Numbered from the stretch's first letter, positions 35,987 through 46,708 are shown. The stretch is DNA of 64,000 nt from an uncultured Massilia sp. (GCF_913773735.1 NZ_CAJYEB010000025.1:186001-250000), one strand, 5' to 3'. Notes: generated from the sequence alone by a model not told the origin. Numbers and translations are program-made.

Positions 35987-37210
35987 ATGCGCTTTCCGAT
36001 CGCCATCCTGCTCCTGTGCGGCGCGCTCGACGCCGCCGCCCAGCCGCTCCCCGCGGCGCCCGCGCCCCATCCTCGCCACCCCGTCCTCGCCACTCCTACC
36101 GACCTGCGCGCCGCCCTCCAGGCCGCCGATGCCACGCCAGGCGGCGGCGCCCTGGCCGCCTTCACGCCCTACGGCAGGCGGCGCTTCGCGCGCTCGATCC
36201 GCTGGGGCAGCGCCGGCGTGGGCGGCTTCGGCACGGCGGCGCCGCTTCGCGAACTCGACGCCGGCCAGCTCGCCGCCGTGCTGGACCTGCTGGATGCCGG
36301 CGCCTACCTGCCGCGCCTGCGCGCGCAACTGGCCGGCGCGCCGCTGCGCCTGCCGGCGCCCGCCATCGACGTCGAGCGCGCGCTCGACAGCCTCGAGGAC
36401 GTCGCCGTGGCCGCCGGCACCGCCACCTCCATCACCACCACCGGCGCACCGACGCTGCTGCGCGCCTACGACAGCCTGTTCGGCGCCCGCATGGACGCCG
36501 CGGCGCTGCGCCGCGCCGGGGACGGCGACCTGCCGCCGCTGTTCGACGCCGCCGCCCTCGCCAGCATGGGCAACCCCAACGCGCGCGCGGTCGATGACCT
36601 GTTGCGGGTGCACGATGAACTGGGCCGGCGCGGCATCGCCACCGGCCGCACCTTCGACGCCACGGCGCTGCAGGCGCTGGTCGCGGCGCGGCGCTTCGAC
36701 GCCGCCAGGGCCTTCCGGGCGGCGCACCCGGCGCTGGCGCACGTGCGGGTGCCGCGCGTGCGCGACGACCTCGGCCCGGACTTCCGGGGGCGCAGCGTGC
36801 TGCGCCCGGATGCCGGCGCGGGCACGCTGGTGCGCGCGCCGGCGCCGGCCCCGGCGGGCACGCAACTGCTGGTGATGGTCGGGGCGGGCTGCCACTTCTC
36901 GCGCAATGCGCTGGCCGCCATCGGGGCCGATCCGGCCCTCCAGGCGCGCCTGCGGGCAGCCAACGCCATGCTGGTCGTCACGCCCGACGACCCCGTCCCG
37001 CTGGACCTGCTGGCCGAATGGAACGCGGCCCATCCCGCGCTGCCGCTGGCCGTGCCCTACGACGACCGGGGCTGGCCGCGCCTGCACATGGCGAGCGTGC
37101 CGCACTTCTATCTGCTGCGCGACGGGAAGATCGCCGACGAGGACAGCGGCTGGCCCGAGGGCGGCCGGGGAGACGCGCTGCTGCGCCTGCTGGACGCCTC
37201 AGTCAGATAG
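35987..37210 (+). CDS. Exported protein with C-terminal thioredoxin-like domain (CxxS)
   Basis: A 407-aa protein with signal peptide (about 1-19, ending AAA), an N-terminal helical region of unknown type (about 40-280) and a C-terminal thioredoxin-like fold (about 285-405). The expected active site reads GCHFSRNAL, i.e. CxxS with one cysteine, and SVPHFYLLRDGKI supplies the cis-proline. CxxS variants suit disulfide isomerisation or glutathionylation better than plain reduction. The start at 35987 opens the signal peptide. Its last 12 bases overlap the convergent KfrA-like gene. Confidence 0.68.
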   Translation: MRFPIAILLLCGALDAAAQPLPAAPAPHPRHPVLATPTDLRAALQAADATPGGGALAAFTPYGRRRFARSIRWGSAGVGGFGTAAPLRELDAGQLAAVLDLLDAGAYLPRLRAQLAGAPLRLPAPAIDVERALDSLEDVAVAAGTATSITTTGAPTLLRAYDSLFGARMDAAALRRAGDGDLPPLFDAAALASMGNPNARAVDDLLRVHDELGRRGIATGRTFDATALQALVAARRFDAARAFRAAHPALAHVRVPRVRDDLGPDFRGRSVLRPDAGAGTLVRAPAPAPAGTQLLVMVGAGCHFSRNALAAIGADPALQARLRAANAMLVVTPDDPVPLDLLAEWNAAHPALPLAVPYDDRGWPRLHMASVPHFYLLRDGKIADEDSGWPEGGRGDALLRLLDASVR

Positions 37211-37774
37211 GCCGCGCGCTTCCGGCCACCCGCCGCCGCCGAACGCCGCCTCGCGCGACGCCGTGCGCACCATGCCGAACGGCGAAATGTCGCGCCCGAC
37301 GCAGCGCGAGCTGAGCGCCAGGCTGTCGAAGCGGCCGAAACCGTCGGCGACGCGGCCGGCATCCCAGGACGCGGCCGGCGGCTGGCCGGCGGCCAGCTCG
37401 TCCTCCAGCCGCTGCACCCGCGCATGCAGGGCGGCGACGGTGCCGCGCAGGCGCGCCAGCTCCGCATCCTTCTCGCGCAGCGCCCGTTCGTGGCCGGCCA
37501 GCAGCGCGCGCAGGCGTTCGTCGGCGTCCGCGTGCAGCCGGTCGGCCAGCTGCTCGACGATGGCATGCAGCGCGCGTCCGGTTTCCTGGCGCGCGTCGCC
37601 CGCGCCGCCGGCCGCCTCGTCGCCCAGTGCCTTCAGGTGCTTGTGGATCGTGGACTTGGAGCCGGTGTCGCCGAGCGCGTGGCGCACCGCGTCGACGGAC
37701 GGGTAGCGTCCCTCCGCCAGCAGCCGGTCGCGGATGGTCCTGACCTGGGATTTCGTGAGTCCGGTGCGCGCCAT
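37199..37774 (-). CDS. KfrA-like DNA-binding coiled-coil protein
   Basis: A 191-aa protein. Residues 1-60 match the KfrA N-terminal DNA-binding domain (GLTKSQVRTIRDRLLAEGRYPSVDAVR, GSKSTIHKHLKAL), followed by an Ala/Glu/Arg-rich coiled coil (about 70-135) and a short variable tail. KfrA is a plasmid partition/regulatory protein, and chromosomal relatives are usually uncharacterised. It lies 34 bp beyond the antiporter stop in the same direction. Sign of past plasmid integration or simply a chromosomal family member; not resolved. Confidence 0.75.
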   Translation of the reverse strand: MARTGLTKSQVRTIRDRLLAEGRYPSVDAVRHALGDTGSKSTIHKHLKALGDEAAGGAGDARQETGRALHAIVEQLADRLHADADERLRALLAGHERALREKDAELARLRGTVAALHARVQRLEDELAAGQPPAASWDAGRVADGFGRFDSLALSSRCVGRDISPFGMVRTASREAAFGGGGWPEARGLSD

Positions 37775-37808
37775 AGTGCGTTTCCTTCCCGTCGTCGCGC
37801 GTCGCCGC

Positions 37809-39017
37809 TCAGGAACTGGCCTGCTCGACCAGCCCGCTGTGCTGCGCCCGGTTCAGTTTCGGGTGCACCAGCGGAATCGTCAGCATGGTGCTGCCCACCG
37901 CCATCAGCAGCAGCGCCGTGAAGGTCTCGCTGGTGATGATGCCCTTGTCGAGCAGGATGTTGGCGAAGATGATCTCGATCAGGGCCTTGGTCTGCAGCAG
38001 CCAGCCGATGATCGACGCCTCGCCGCGCCGCCACTTCAGCAGGCGGCCGGCGAGGTGGGCGCCGGCCAGCTTGCCGCCGACCGAGGCGAACAGCAGCAGG
38101 CCGGCGACGAAGAACACCGAGGTGCCGCCCATGTCCCACTTGGTGCGCAGGCCCGTGCTGAGGAAGAACACCGGCATCAGCACCAGCAGCACGTTCTTGA
38201 ACAGCGCTTCCAGCTGCTCCTGCCCGAACCAGCCGGCATCCATCACCACGCCGGCCAGGAAGGCGCCCACCATGAAGTGCAGACCGGCCCAGTCGGCGCC
38301 GAAGGCGCAGGCGATCAGCCAGATGATCGCCACGAACCAGCGGTCGCCGGCCGGCAGGCGCGGCATCAGGCGGCGGAACACGAAGGTGAGCGCGGCGAAG
38401 GCCAGCAGGAAGCCCAGCTGGCGGCCGACGCGGTCCCAGTCGAGGAGGATCAGCGCCAGCACGCCCCAGATGGCGACGTCGTCCAGGCTGGCGTAGCGCA
38501 GGATGCGCTGGCCCAAGGGCTGGCGCAGGATGTCGAGTTTTTCCATCAGCAGCACCAGCACCGGCAGCGCGGTCACGGCGCAGGCCATGCCCGTGCCCAG
38601 CGTGAACTGCCAGGTCGCCGCCTTCGGTCCCATCCAGCCCGGATAGGACGCGATCACCAGCGCCGCGGCACAGCCGAACAGCAGCGGGGTCAGCAGGGAA
38701 AGACCCGCCGTCGTCACGCTCTCGCGCCGGAACTCCCAGACTTTTTTCAGGTCGAGCTCGATGCCGGCAAGCATCACGAACAGCATCACGCCCCATTGCG
38801 CGATGCCGTTGAGGGTCTTCACCACGTCCGGGTTGAAGACGAATTTGTGGTACTCGGGAAAGGCTGCGCCCATGACGCCGGGGCCGAGCACGATGCCCAT
38901 GATGATCTGGACGATGGCCAGCGGCGCGAAGTAGTCGGTCCTGAACAGGCGCCAGACGAGGTAGGGCGCGACGAAGATCAACAGCATTGCCAACAAGAAA
39001 ATTTCGGTGGTGCTCAT
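37809..39017 (-). CDS. Cation:proton antiporter (CPA2-like membrane domain)
   Basis: A 402-aa inner-membrane protein with about 12 hydrophobic segments of the Na+/H+ exchanger (KefB/NapA-like) domain: GIVLGPGVMG, MLFVMLAGIELDL, the paired acidic SLDDVAIWG and GAFLAGVVMD. No TrkA-N regulatory domain is attached, so it is the short form. AAAGGAGACCC precedes the ATG. The divergent TetR gene and an 18-bp palindrome just upstream suggest local repression. Exchanged ion unknown. Confidence 0.85.
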   Translation of the reverse strand: MSTTEIFLLAMLLIFVAPYLVWRLFRTDYFAPLAIVQIIMGIVLGPGVMGAAFPEYHKFVFNPDVVKTLNGIAQWGVMLFVMLAGIELDLKKVWEFRRESVTTAGLSLLTPLLFGCAAALVIASYPGWMGPKAATWQFTLGTGMACAVTALPVLVLLMEKLDILRQPLGQRILRYASLDDVAIWGVLALILLDWDRVGRQLGFLLAFAALTFVFRRLMPRLPAGDRWFVAIIWLIACAFGADWAGLHFMVGAFLAGVVMDAGWFGQEQLEALFKNVLLVLMPVFFLSTGLRTKWDMGGTSVFFVAGLLLFASVGGKLAGAHLAGRLLKWRRGEASIIGWLLQTKALIEIIFANILLDKGIITSETFTALLLMAVGSTMLTIPLVHPKLNRAQHSGLVEQASS

Positions 39018-39055
39018 GGGTCTCCTTTTTTATCGTTATGTCTTGCGCGTCATGG

Positions 39056-39073
39056 ATTACGTAATAACGTAAT
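39056..39073. promoter_or_regulatory. 18-bp palindromic operator candidate for the TetR regulator
   Basis: ATTACGT-AATA-ACGTAAT, a perfect 7-bp inverted repeat, 38 bp upstream of the antiporter ATG and immediately downstream of its candidate -10. Size and symmetry suit a TetR dimer. Confidence 0.6.
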
Positions 39074-39080
39074 GCGCTTG

Positions 39081-39108
39081 ATCATAACCAATGATTGCCA
39101 AATTCCAA
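39081..39108 (-). promoter_or_regulatory. Candidate promoter of antiporter gene
   Basis: On the minus strand, TTGGAA (39108-39103) and TATGAT (39086-39081) are separated by 16 bp, resembling sigma-70 -35 and -10 boxes. The palindrome at 39056-39073 lies where RNA polymerase would be blocked. Confidence 0.45.
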
Positions 39109-39187
39109 AGAAATTTCATCGTTCCCACGCCGGCTGGCATGCCTTCCGGCCACGGTCCATTGTCGCGCCGACATCGTCAAGCCATTA

Positions 39188-39251
39188 CGCAACGAATTTA
39201 ACGTTGCGCATGCGAATCGCATTTGTACAATTGTGCTCTACCCATTACAAT
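39188..39251 (+). promoter_or_regulatory. Second inverted repeat and candidate TetR-gene promoter
   Basis: CGCAACG-AATTTAA-CGTTGCG (39188-39208) is a perfect 7-bp inverted repeat. Downstream, TTGTAC (39223-39228) and TACAAT (39246-39251), 17 bp apart, could drive the TetR gene. Together with the antiporter promoter this explains most of the 354-bp AT-richer gap 39018-39371; no gene is seen in it. Confidence 0.4.
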
Positions 39252-39371
39252 TGATTACAATCGTGACAAGGCAGCTTTCCAAATTTGGCAACGCGCACCC
39301 AGTCCTCGCATCCGTCCGGCCGCGCGGCTCGGCGGAACGCCCCCAACCACAGCAGGAATTGCAACAACAGA

Positions 39372-39932
39372 ATGCGTTACTCCAGTAACCATAAGGCCGA
39401 AACGCGCAAGCGCATCATCGGCGAAGCGTCGCGCCGGTTCCGCAAGAACGGTATCGAAGGCACGGGCCTGGTGCCCCTGATGAAGGCGCTGGGCCTGACC
39501 CATGGCGGCTTCTACGCCCATTTCACCTCCAAGGACGCGCTGGTCCAGGCGTCGCTCGAAGCGGCCGTCGGCGACATGCTCGCGCGCTGGCCCGATCCCC
39601 GCAACGGCGAGGAATTGCGCGCCTTCGTGGACGACTACCTGTCGGCGCAGCATCGCGACAATCCCGGCGAAGGCTGTCCGCTGACGAGCCTGGGCGTGGA
39701 GCTGGGCCTGCGCGGCACGCCCAGCTCCACCAGCGATGCGATGGTCGCGCGCATGGCCGAGCGCCTGGCAGGCAGCGAGGTGCGCGCCGCCGCCCCGCAA
39801 CAGGGCATGGTGGCGCTGGCCGCCATGGTCGGCGCGATCGCGCTGGCGCGCGCGGTGTCCGACCCCGCCACGTCGGACGGCATCCTCGACGCCGTGCGCG
39901 CGGCCATCCAGCCGCCGGCCGACGAAGGCTGA
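39372..39932 (+). CDS. TetR/AcrR-family transcriptional regulator
   Basis: A 186-aa regulator with N-terminal HTH (RKRIIGEASRRFRKNGIEGTGLVPLMKALGLTHGGFYAHFTSKDALVQA, residues 12-60) and an Ala-rich ligand-binding C-terminal domain with a CPLTSLGVEL segment typical of the group that controls efflux or redox genes. The start at 39372 fits the HTH position but has a weak ribosome site. Divergent from the antiporter gene, its likely target. Confidence 0.83.
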   Translation: MRYSSNHKAETRKRIIGEASRRFRKNGIEGTGLVPLMKALGLTHGGFYAHFTSKDALVQASLEAAVGDMLARWPDPRNGEELRAFVDDYLSAQHRDNPGEGCPLTSLGVELGLRGTPSSTSDAMVARMAERLAGSEVRAAAPQQGMVALAAMVGAIALARAVSDPATSDGILDAVRAAIQPPADEG

Positions 39933-40022
39933 CGCCGGCCCGCGCCGCGCGCGCCGGGCCCGTTCCCGCCCGGGCGCAGGCTCCTGGGCTAGCTGGCTGA
40001 ACCGCCCGTCGCGCGCGCGCTT

Positions 40023-41099
40023 TCAGCCAGGCAGGCTGCCGGCGCCCGCTTCCCGCCCCAGCACCCGCACCAGCTCCGCCGCCGGCAAGGCCCGCGCCAG
40101 CGGCGCGCCCTGCCCTGCCCAGTAGGCCCCGAACTCGTGGATGCCGGCCTTCGTCGCGGCCGCGTGCAGCTGCTTGGCGGCGTCGTAGGCGACCGGATAG
40201 TCGGCCGGCGCCGGGCTGCCGGGCGCGTCGCCATGCGCCATCAGGCGCGTGGCGATGCCGCGTGCCGGACGGCCCGAGATCGCGGCGCTCAGGCGCGTCG
40301 TGGCGGCGCGCTCGCCGCCCAGCAGCGCGCGATGGGCGGCGCTCGCCGCCGATTCCGGGCACGCCACGAAGGCCGTCCCCAGTTGCGCCGCCGCCGCGCC
40401 CAGGTCCAGCGCCGCGCGGATGCCCTGCCCGTCCATGATGCCGCCGGCCATGACCACCGGGATGCCCGTCCGCTTCACCAGCAGGCGCGTCAAGACCGCC
40501 GCGCTCAGGCGCTCGTCCGGCGCCGCCGGGTCGAACATGCCGCGGTGGCCGCCGGCCTCGATGCCCTGGGCCACGATGGCGTCGATGCCGGCCCGCTCGA
40601 TGCGGCGCGCCTCGTCCAGGTTGGTGGCCGTCGCCATCAGGTAGATGCCGGCCGCGCGCAGCGCCGCGATGCGCGCGGCGTCCGGCAGCCCGAAGTGGAA
40701 GCTGACCACGGCCGGACGCGTCTCCAGCAGCACCTTGAGACTGTCCTCGTCGTCGAGGAAGCTCGTGTAGATCTCGTCCAGCGCCGACGGCGGCTGCGCG
40801 CCGGCCTCGGCGAACAGCGGCGCCAGGTGCGCGATCCAGGCCGCCTCGCGGGCGACGTTGCGGCGCGCGCGCGCGTGGCAGAACACGTTCACGTTGAACG
40901 GCCGCGCCGTCAGCCCGCGCGTGTCGCCGATCATGCGGCGGGCCTGGTCGGCGCTGGCCGCGCCGATCGCGATCGATCCCAGCGCGCCGGCCTCGGCGAC
41001 GGCCGCGGCCAGCTGCGGCGTCGAGGTGCCGGCCATCGGCGCCTGGATGAGGGGCAGCCCGATGCCGAGCCGGGCCAGGAACTGCGCGGATGCCGTCAT
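40023..41099 (-). CDS. Nitronate monooxygenase (class I, 2-nitropropane-dioxygenase family)
   Basis: A 358-aa FMN-dependent TIM-barrel enzyme that oxidises alkyl nitronates such as propionate-3-nitronate to aldehyde or keto acid and nitrite. Seen: IQAPMAGTSTPQLAAAVAEAGALGSI at the N-terminus, the class I catalytic-His motif AQGIEAGGHRG (about 187-197) and the FMN-phosphate site VVMAGGIMDGQ. The divergent LysR gene and a T-N11-A palindrome in the 83-bp gap suggest induction by nitro compounds. Confidence 0.87.
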   Translation of the reverse strand: MTASAQFLARLGIGLPLIQAPMAGTSTPQLAAAVAEAGALGSIAIGAASADQARRMIGDTRGLTARPFNVNVFCHARARRNVAREAAWIAHLAPLFAEAGAQPPSALDEIYTSFLDDEDSLKVLLETRPAVVSFHFGLPDAARIAALRAAGIYLMATATNLDEARRIERAGIDAIVAQGIEAGGHRGMFDPAAPDERLSAAVLTRLLVKRTGIPVVMAGGIMDGQGIRAALDLGAAAAQLGTAFVACPESAASAAHRALLGGERAATTRLSAAISGRPARGIATRLMAHGDAPGSPAPADYPVAYDAAKQLHAAATKAGIHEFGAYWAGQGAPLARALPAAELVRVLGREAGAGSLPG

Positions 41100-41130
41100 G
41101 ATTCTTCTCCCGATAATGAATTGCCGATTA

Positions 41131-41149
41131 CATTCTTGAAATCAGAATG
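41131..41149. promoter_or_regulatory. LysR-type box between nitronate monooxygenase and its LysR
   Basis: CATTCT-TGAAATC-AGAATG, a perfect 6-bp inverted repeat that contains a T-N11-A core (41134 to 41146), in the 83-bp divergent gap. The adjacent ATGATAAGATCAT may hold -10 elements. Confidence 0.55.
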
Positions 41150-41182
41150 ATAAGATCATAGCATTCCAATCCGGGAAACGTC

Positions 41183-42055
41183 ATGGATTTCGACTCCCTC
41201 AAGATCTTCCGCACCGTCGCCGCCGAGCTGAGCATCACCCAGGCCGCCGTCCGCCTGGGGCGCGCGCCGTCCAACGTCACCACGCGCATCCAGCAGCTGG
41301 AGGCGGAGTTCGGCGAGGCGCTGTTCGTGCGCACCGGCAAGCGCATGACGCTGTCCGGCGCCGGCACGCGCCTGCTCGACTATGCGGGCCGGCTGCTGGC
41401 GCTCGAAGAAGAGGCGCGCCACGTCGTCAGCGGCGGGCGCGACGGCGGCGCGCTGCGCATCGGCAGCATGGAAAGCACGGCGGCCAGCCGCCTGCCGGCG
41501 CTGCTGGCCGGCTACCACCTGCGCCATCCGGGCACGCGCCTGGAACTCGGCACCGGGCCGAGCCGCCAGCTCGTCGAGCGCCTGCTCGCCGGCCAGATCG
41601 ACTGCGCCTTCGCCGCCCTGCCGCCGGCGCTGGGCGGCGCGTCCGGCCTGGCCGAACTGGGCCTGCGCATGCGTCCGGTGTGGACCGAGGCCCTGCTGCT
41701 GCTGCTGCCCGCGAGCGAGGCGCACGCGCGCGACCCGCGCGCGCTGCGCGTGCGCTCGCTGGCCGCCTTCCCGGCCGGCTGCACCTACCGCCAGCGGGCC
41801 GAAGAGCTGCTGGGCATCGCCGCCACGCCCGGCTGGACGATCCAGGAGATGGCGTCCTACCACGCCATGGTCGCCTGCGTGGCGGCCGGCGCCTGCGTCA
41901 CCGTGCTGCCCGCGAGCGTGCTGGCGCTGGCCAACGCGCCGGCCGGCCTGGCCACGCTGGACGCGGGGCGCATCGACACCTGCCTGCTGTGGCGCGACGG
42001 CTACGACGTGCCGGCGTTTCGCGCCCTGGTCGAGCTGGTCGACCCGGTGACCTGA
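41183..42055 (+). CDS. LysR-family transcriptional regulator
   Basis: A 290-aa LTTR with N-terminal winged HTH (FRTVAAELSITQAAVRLGRAPSNVTTRIQQLEAEFGEALFVRTGKRMTL) and a periplasmic-binding-protein-like effector domain (about 90-285). Divergent from the nitronate monooxygenase gene and the natural regulator of it. Effector unknown. Thirty bases after its stop comes the convergent aldo/keto reductase end. Confidence 0.86.
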   Translation: MDFDSLKIFRTVAAELSITQAAVRLGRAPSNVTTRIQQLEAEFGEALFVRTGKRMTLSGAGTRLLDYAGRLLALEEEARHVVSGGRDGGALRIGSMESTAASRLPALLAGYHLRHPGTRLELGTGPSRQLVERLLAGQIDCAFAALPPALGGASGLAELGLRMRPVWTEALLLLLPASEAHARDPRALRVRSLAAFPAGCTYRQRAEELLGIAATPGWTIQEMASYHAMVACVAAGACVTVLPASVLALANAPAGLATLDAGRIDTCLLWRDGYDVPAFRALVELVDPVT

Positions 42056-42085
42056 GCGACGGTGGCGCCGCCGGCGCCCTGTCCT

Positions 42086-43168
42086 TCAGAGCGTCGCCGG
42101 TGCGCGCCGCGCCACTTCGGCGCCGCCGAAGATCAGCTGCTGCACCATCGGCTGGCCGACGAAGCGCTGCGGGAAGATCGGCGCCGGCCGGCTGGCCGCG
42201 TCCAGGCGCGCCACGTGGTCGTCGCCCAGCACCACGTCCAGCGCGCCCAGGTTGTCGAGCGCCTGCGCCAGCGTGCGCGCGCCGATCACCGGCGCCGTCA
42301 CGGCGGGGTTCAGCAGCGTCCAGGCGAGCGCCACCTGCGCCGCCGTCGCCCCGGTCTCGCCGGCCACCGCCGACGCTTCGCGCGCGATGGCCAGCGAGGT
42401 GTCGTTCAGCAGCCCGGACGAGGCGATCACGCCCTTGCGGGTGGCCGAAACGCCCCGTTCTCCCTGCGTGTCGAGGTCGGCGCTGCCGTACTTGCCGCTC
42501 AGGATGCCGCCGCCCAGCGGCGACCACGGCATCACGCCCAGGCCCAGCGCGCGCGCCATCGGCAGCAGCTCGTGCTCGACGCTGCGCTCGACCAGGCTGT
42601 ACTCGATCTGCAGCGCCACCAGGCGCGACCAGCCGCGCAGCTCGGCGATCGTCTGCAGCTGCGCCACGCGCCAGGCCGGCGTATTGCAGATGCCGAGGTA
42701 CAGGACCTTGCCGGCGCGGACCAGGTCGTCCAGCGCGCGCAGCACCTCGTCCGGCGGCGTGGTCTCGTCCCAGGCGTGCAGGTGCAGGAGTTCGATGCGG
42801 TCGGTGCCCAGCTGGCGCAGGCTCTGCTCGACCGAGCGCACCAGGTTCATGCGGTGGTTGCCGCCCGCGTTCGGATCGCCGGGCTGGCGCGCCATCGTGA
42901 ACTTGGTCGACAGGACGATGCGCTCGCGCCGTCCCTGCATCAGCTTGCCGACGATGCGCTCGGCGCTGCCGTTGGTGTAGTTGACGGCCGTGTCGACGAA
43001 GTTGCCGCCGCGCTCCACGTAGGCGTCGAAGATGCGGCGCGCCTCGGCCTCGTCGGCGCCCCAGCCCCAGTCCTGGCCGAAGGTCATCGTGCCCAGCGCC
43101 AGCGGCGAGACGCGCAGGCCGGAACGGCCCAGCAGGCGGTAGTGGTCCAGTGCGATGGTGGTGCTCAT
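42086..43168 (-). CDS. Aldo/keto reductase
   Basis: A 360-aa NADPH-dependent (beta/alpha)8 reductase. Catalytic set seen: D58-type FVDTAVNYTNG, Lys in LSTKFTM, His in LLHLHAWD, and the NADP-loop PVIGARTLAQALDNLGAL. It acts on aldehydes or ketones; substrate unknown. CACGAGGAGC precedes the ATG. Divergent from an AraC-family gene (141-bp gap), which probably controls it. Confidence 0.86.
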   Translation of the reverse strand: MSTTIALDHYRLLGRSGLRVSPLALGTMTFGQDWGWGADEAEARRIFDAYVERGGNFVDTAVNYTNGSAERIVGKLMQGRRERIVLSTKFTMARQPGDPNAGGNHRMNLVRSVEQSLRQLGTDRIELLHLHAWDETTPPDEVLRALDDLVRAGKVLYLGICNTPAWRVAQLQTIAELRGWSRLVALQIEYSLVERSVEHELLPMARALGLGVMPWSPLGGGILSGKYGSADLDTQGERGVSATRKGVIASSGLLNDTSLAIAREASAVAGETGATAAQVALAWTLLNPAVTAPVIGARTLAQALDNLGALDVVLGDDHVARLDAASRPAPIFPQRFVGQPMVQQLIFGGAEVARRAPATL

Positions 43169-43309
43169 GTCGTGCTCCTCGTGTGGTGTGGATGATGGGG
43201 CACAGTGTGCGGCCGCCGGCCGGGTGCGCGGTAGCGCGAATGTCCCGCATGATTGCACGATCGTCCGGGCGCCCGCACGGCGGCGCGCGGTCCTGCTATC
43301 CTTGCGCTC

Positions 43310-44212
43310 ATGGAACCGCTTGCACGACTCGCCGACATCATCGCGCGCCACGCCCCCGGCGACGGCGCCCACGATACCATCCTGCCGGGCGTGAGCCTGC
43401 TGCGCGCATCGGCGCCGACGATGCCGATGCCGGTGGTGTACGAACCCACGCTGTGCCTGGTCGCCCAGGGCCGCAAGCAGGCCGTCCTCGGCACCACGGC
43501 CTATGTCTACGATGCGGCCAACTACCTGGTCGCCTCGGTCGACCTGCCGGTGATGGGATCGGTGGTGCAGGCCAGCGCCGAGGCGCCCTACCTGTGCCTG
43601 CGCCTGAACCTCGACATGGCCGCGCTGGGCGACCTGGCGCTGCGCCATCCGGCCGCCGGCCCCGAGCCGGCCGCCGACGGTCCCGGCCTGGCGCTGAACC
43701 GCACCACGCCCGAGCTGCTCGACGCCGCCGTGCGCCTGGCCGCGCTGCTGGATGCGCCGGCCGACGCCGGGGCGCTGGCGCCGCTGGTGGTGCGCGAGAT
43801 CCTGTACCGCCTGCTCACCGGTCCGGGCAACCACGTGGTGCGCCAGATGGCGCAGGCCAACAGCCGCCTGAACGCGATCGCCCGCGCCATCGTCTGGCTG
43901 CGCGCCCACTACGCCGACGCCTGCCGCATCGACGACATGGCCGACGTCGCGGGCATGAGCCGCTCGACCTTCCACGCCCATTTCAAGGCGGTGACGTCGA
44001 TGAGTCCGCTGGAATTCCGCACGCAGCTGCGCATGCAGGAAGCGCGCCGGCTGATGGTGGCGGCGGGGATGGATGCGGCCAGCGCGGGCTACCGCGTCGG
44101 CTACGAGAGTCCGTCGCAGTTCAGCCGCGACTATGCCCGGCTGTTCGGGGCGCCGCCGGCGAAGGATGCGAGCCGGTTGCGGGCGGGGGGGATGGCGCTG
44201 GCGGCGCATTAG
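43310..44212 (+). CDS. AraC-family regulator (AraC_N type)
   Basis: A 300-aa regulator with an AraC_N cupin-like sensor (about 25-170; PVVYEPTLCLVAQGRKQAVLG) and two C-terminal HTH motifs (about 200-295; CRIDDMADVAGMSRSTFHAHFKAVTSMSPLEF and YRVGYESPSQFSRDYARLFG). This subgroup commonly lies next to an aldo/keto or short-chain reductase gene that it controls, as here. The start at 43310 fits the family N-terminus; no clear ribosome site. Confidence 0.85.
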   Translation: MEPLARLADIIARHAPGDGAHDTILPGVSLLRASAPTMPMPVVYEPTLCLVAQGRKQAVLGTTAYVYDAANYLVASVDLPVMGSVVQASAEAPYLCLRLNLDMAALGDLALRHPAAGPEPAADGPGLALNRTTPELLDAAVRLAALLDAPADAGALAPLVVREILYRLLTGPGNHVVRQMAQANSRLNAIARAIVWLRAHYADACRIDDMADVAGMSRSTFHAHFKAVTSMSPLEFRTQLRMQEARRLMVAAGMDAASAGYRVGYESPSQFSRDYARLFGAPPAKDASRLRAGGMALAAH

Positions 44213-44270
44213 GCGCCACCGCCGCGAGACCGTCGTCCCGGCGCGGGAAGCGGTCGCCCAAGCCGCATGG

Positions 44271-44294
44271 CGGCGTTGCGGCGTTGCGGCGTTG
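44271..44294. repeat. Three tandem CGGCGTTG octamers
   Basis: The octamer CGGCGTTG is repeated three times without gaps in the 175-bp space between convergent genes. Nothing else is recognisable in this gap. Possible slippage product with no evident function. Confidence 0.6.
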
Positions 44295-44387
44295 CGCACC
44301 GCTCGCGGCAGGCGCGCCGGCCGGGACGCGGTCCGCACGGGTCCCGGCGGCCCGGCCGGCGCCGCGGCCACGCGCCGGGCGGGCCGC

Positions 44388-46390
<2,003 letters not shown>

Positions 46391-46465
46391 CGCCCGTCGA
46401 CGGCGCCGGCGCCCGCTCGCCGGCCGCGGCCCGCTGCGCAGGCCTGCCGCGAACCCGGCCCCGCG

Positions 46466-46708
46466 TCACGCCTGCGATGCCAGCAGCGCCAGCGCGCGGC
46501 GGTCGTCTGCGCGGATCGATTCGCCGGTCATCACGCGGCGGATCACGCTGCCGGCCACGCGCTGCCCCTTCAGGTACTCGATGGCGCAGGTGCTGCCGGA
46601 GCGCGCCCGGATCAGGATGGCGCGGTGGACGATGCCGGCCGTGTCCGTGCCGGGCGGCATGGCGCCGGCGGCGAGGCCGGCACGGCGATCCATTTCCATG
46701 ATTCCCAT
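46466..46708 (-). CDS. Small protein of unknown function (80 aa)
   Basis: An 80-aa basic protein (MGIMEMDRRAGLAAG...) with a good AAAGGAG ribosome site six bases before its ATG. There are no membrane segments and one cysteine (STCAIEYLKGQRV). The segment GIVHRAILIRARSGSTCAIEYL looks like a small beta sheet and RADDRRALALLASQA like a closing helix. I recognise no family. Not in an obvious operon: convergent with the LysR gene and about 100 bp downstream of the MFS gene on the same strand. Confidence 0.6.
   Translation of the reverse strand: MGIMEMDRRAGLAAGAMPPGTDTAGIVHRAILIRARSGSTCAIEYLKGQRVAGSVIRRVMTGESIRADDRRALALLASQA

Noticed and set aside
44213..44387. Coding extension through the CGGCGTTG repeats
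   Set aside because: The frame is Arg/Gly-biased with no start signal, and it lies between two convergent, well-supported genes.
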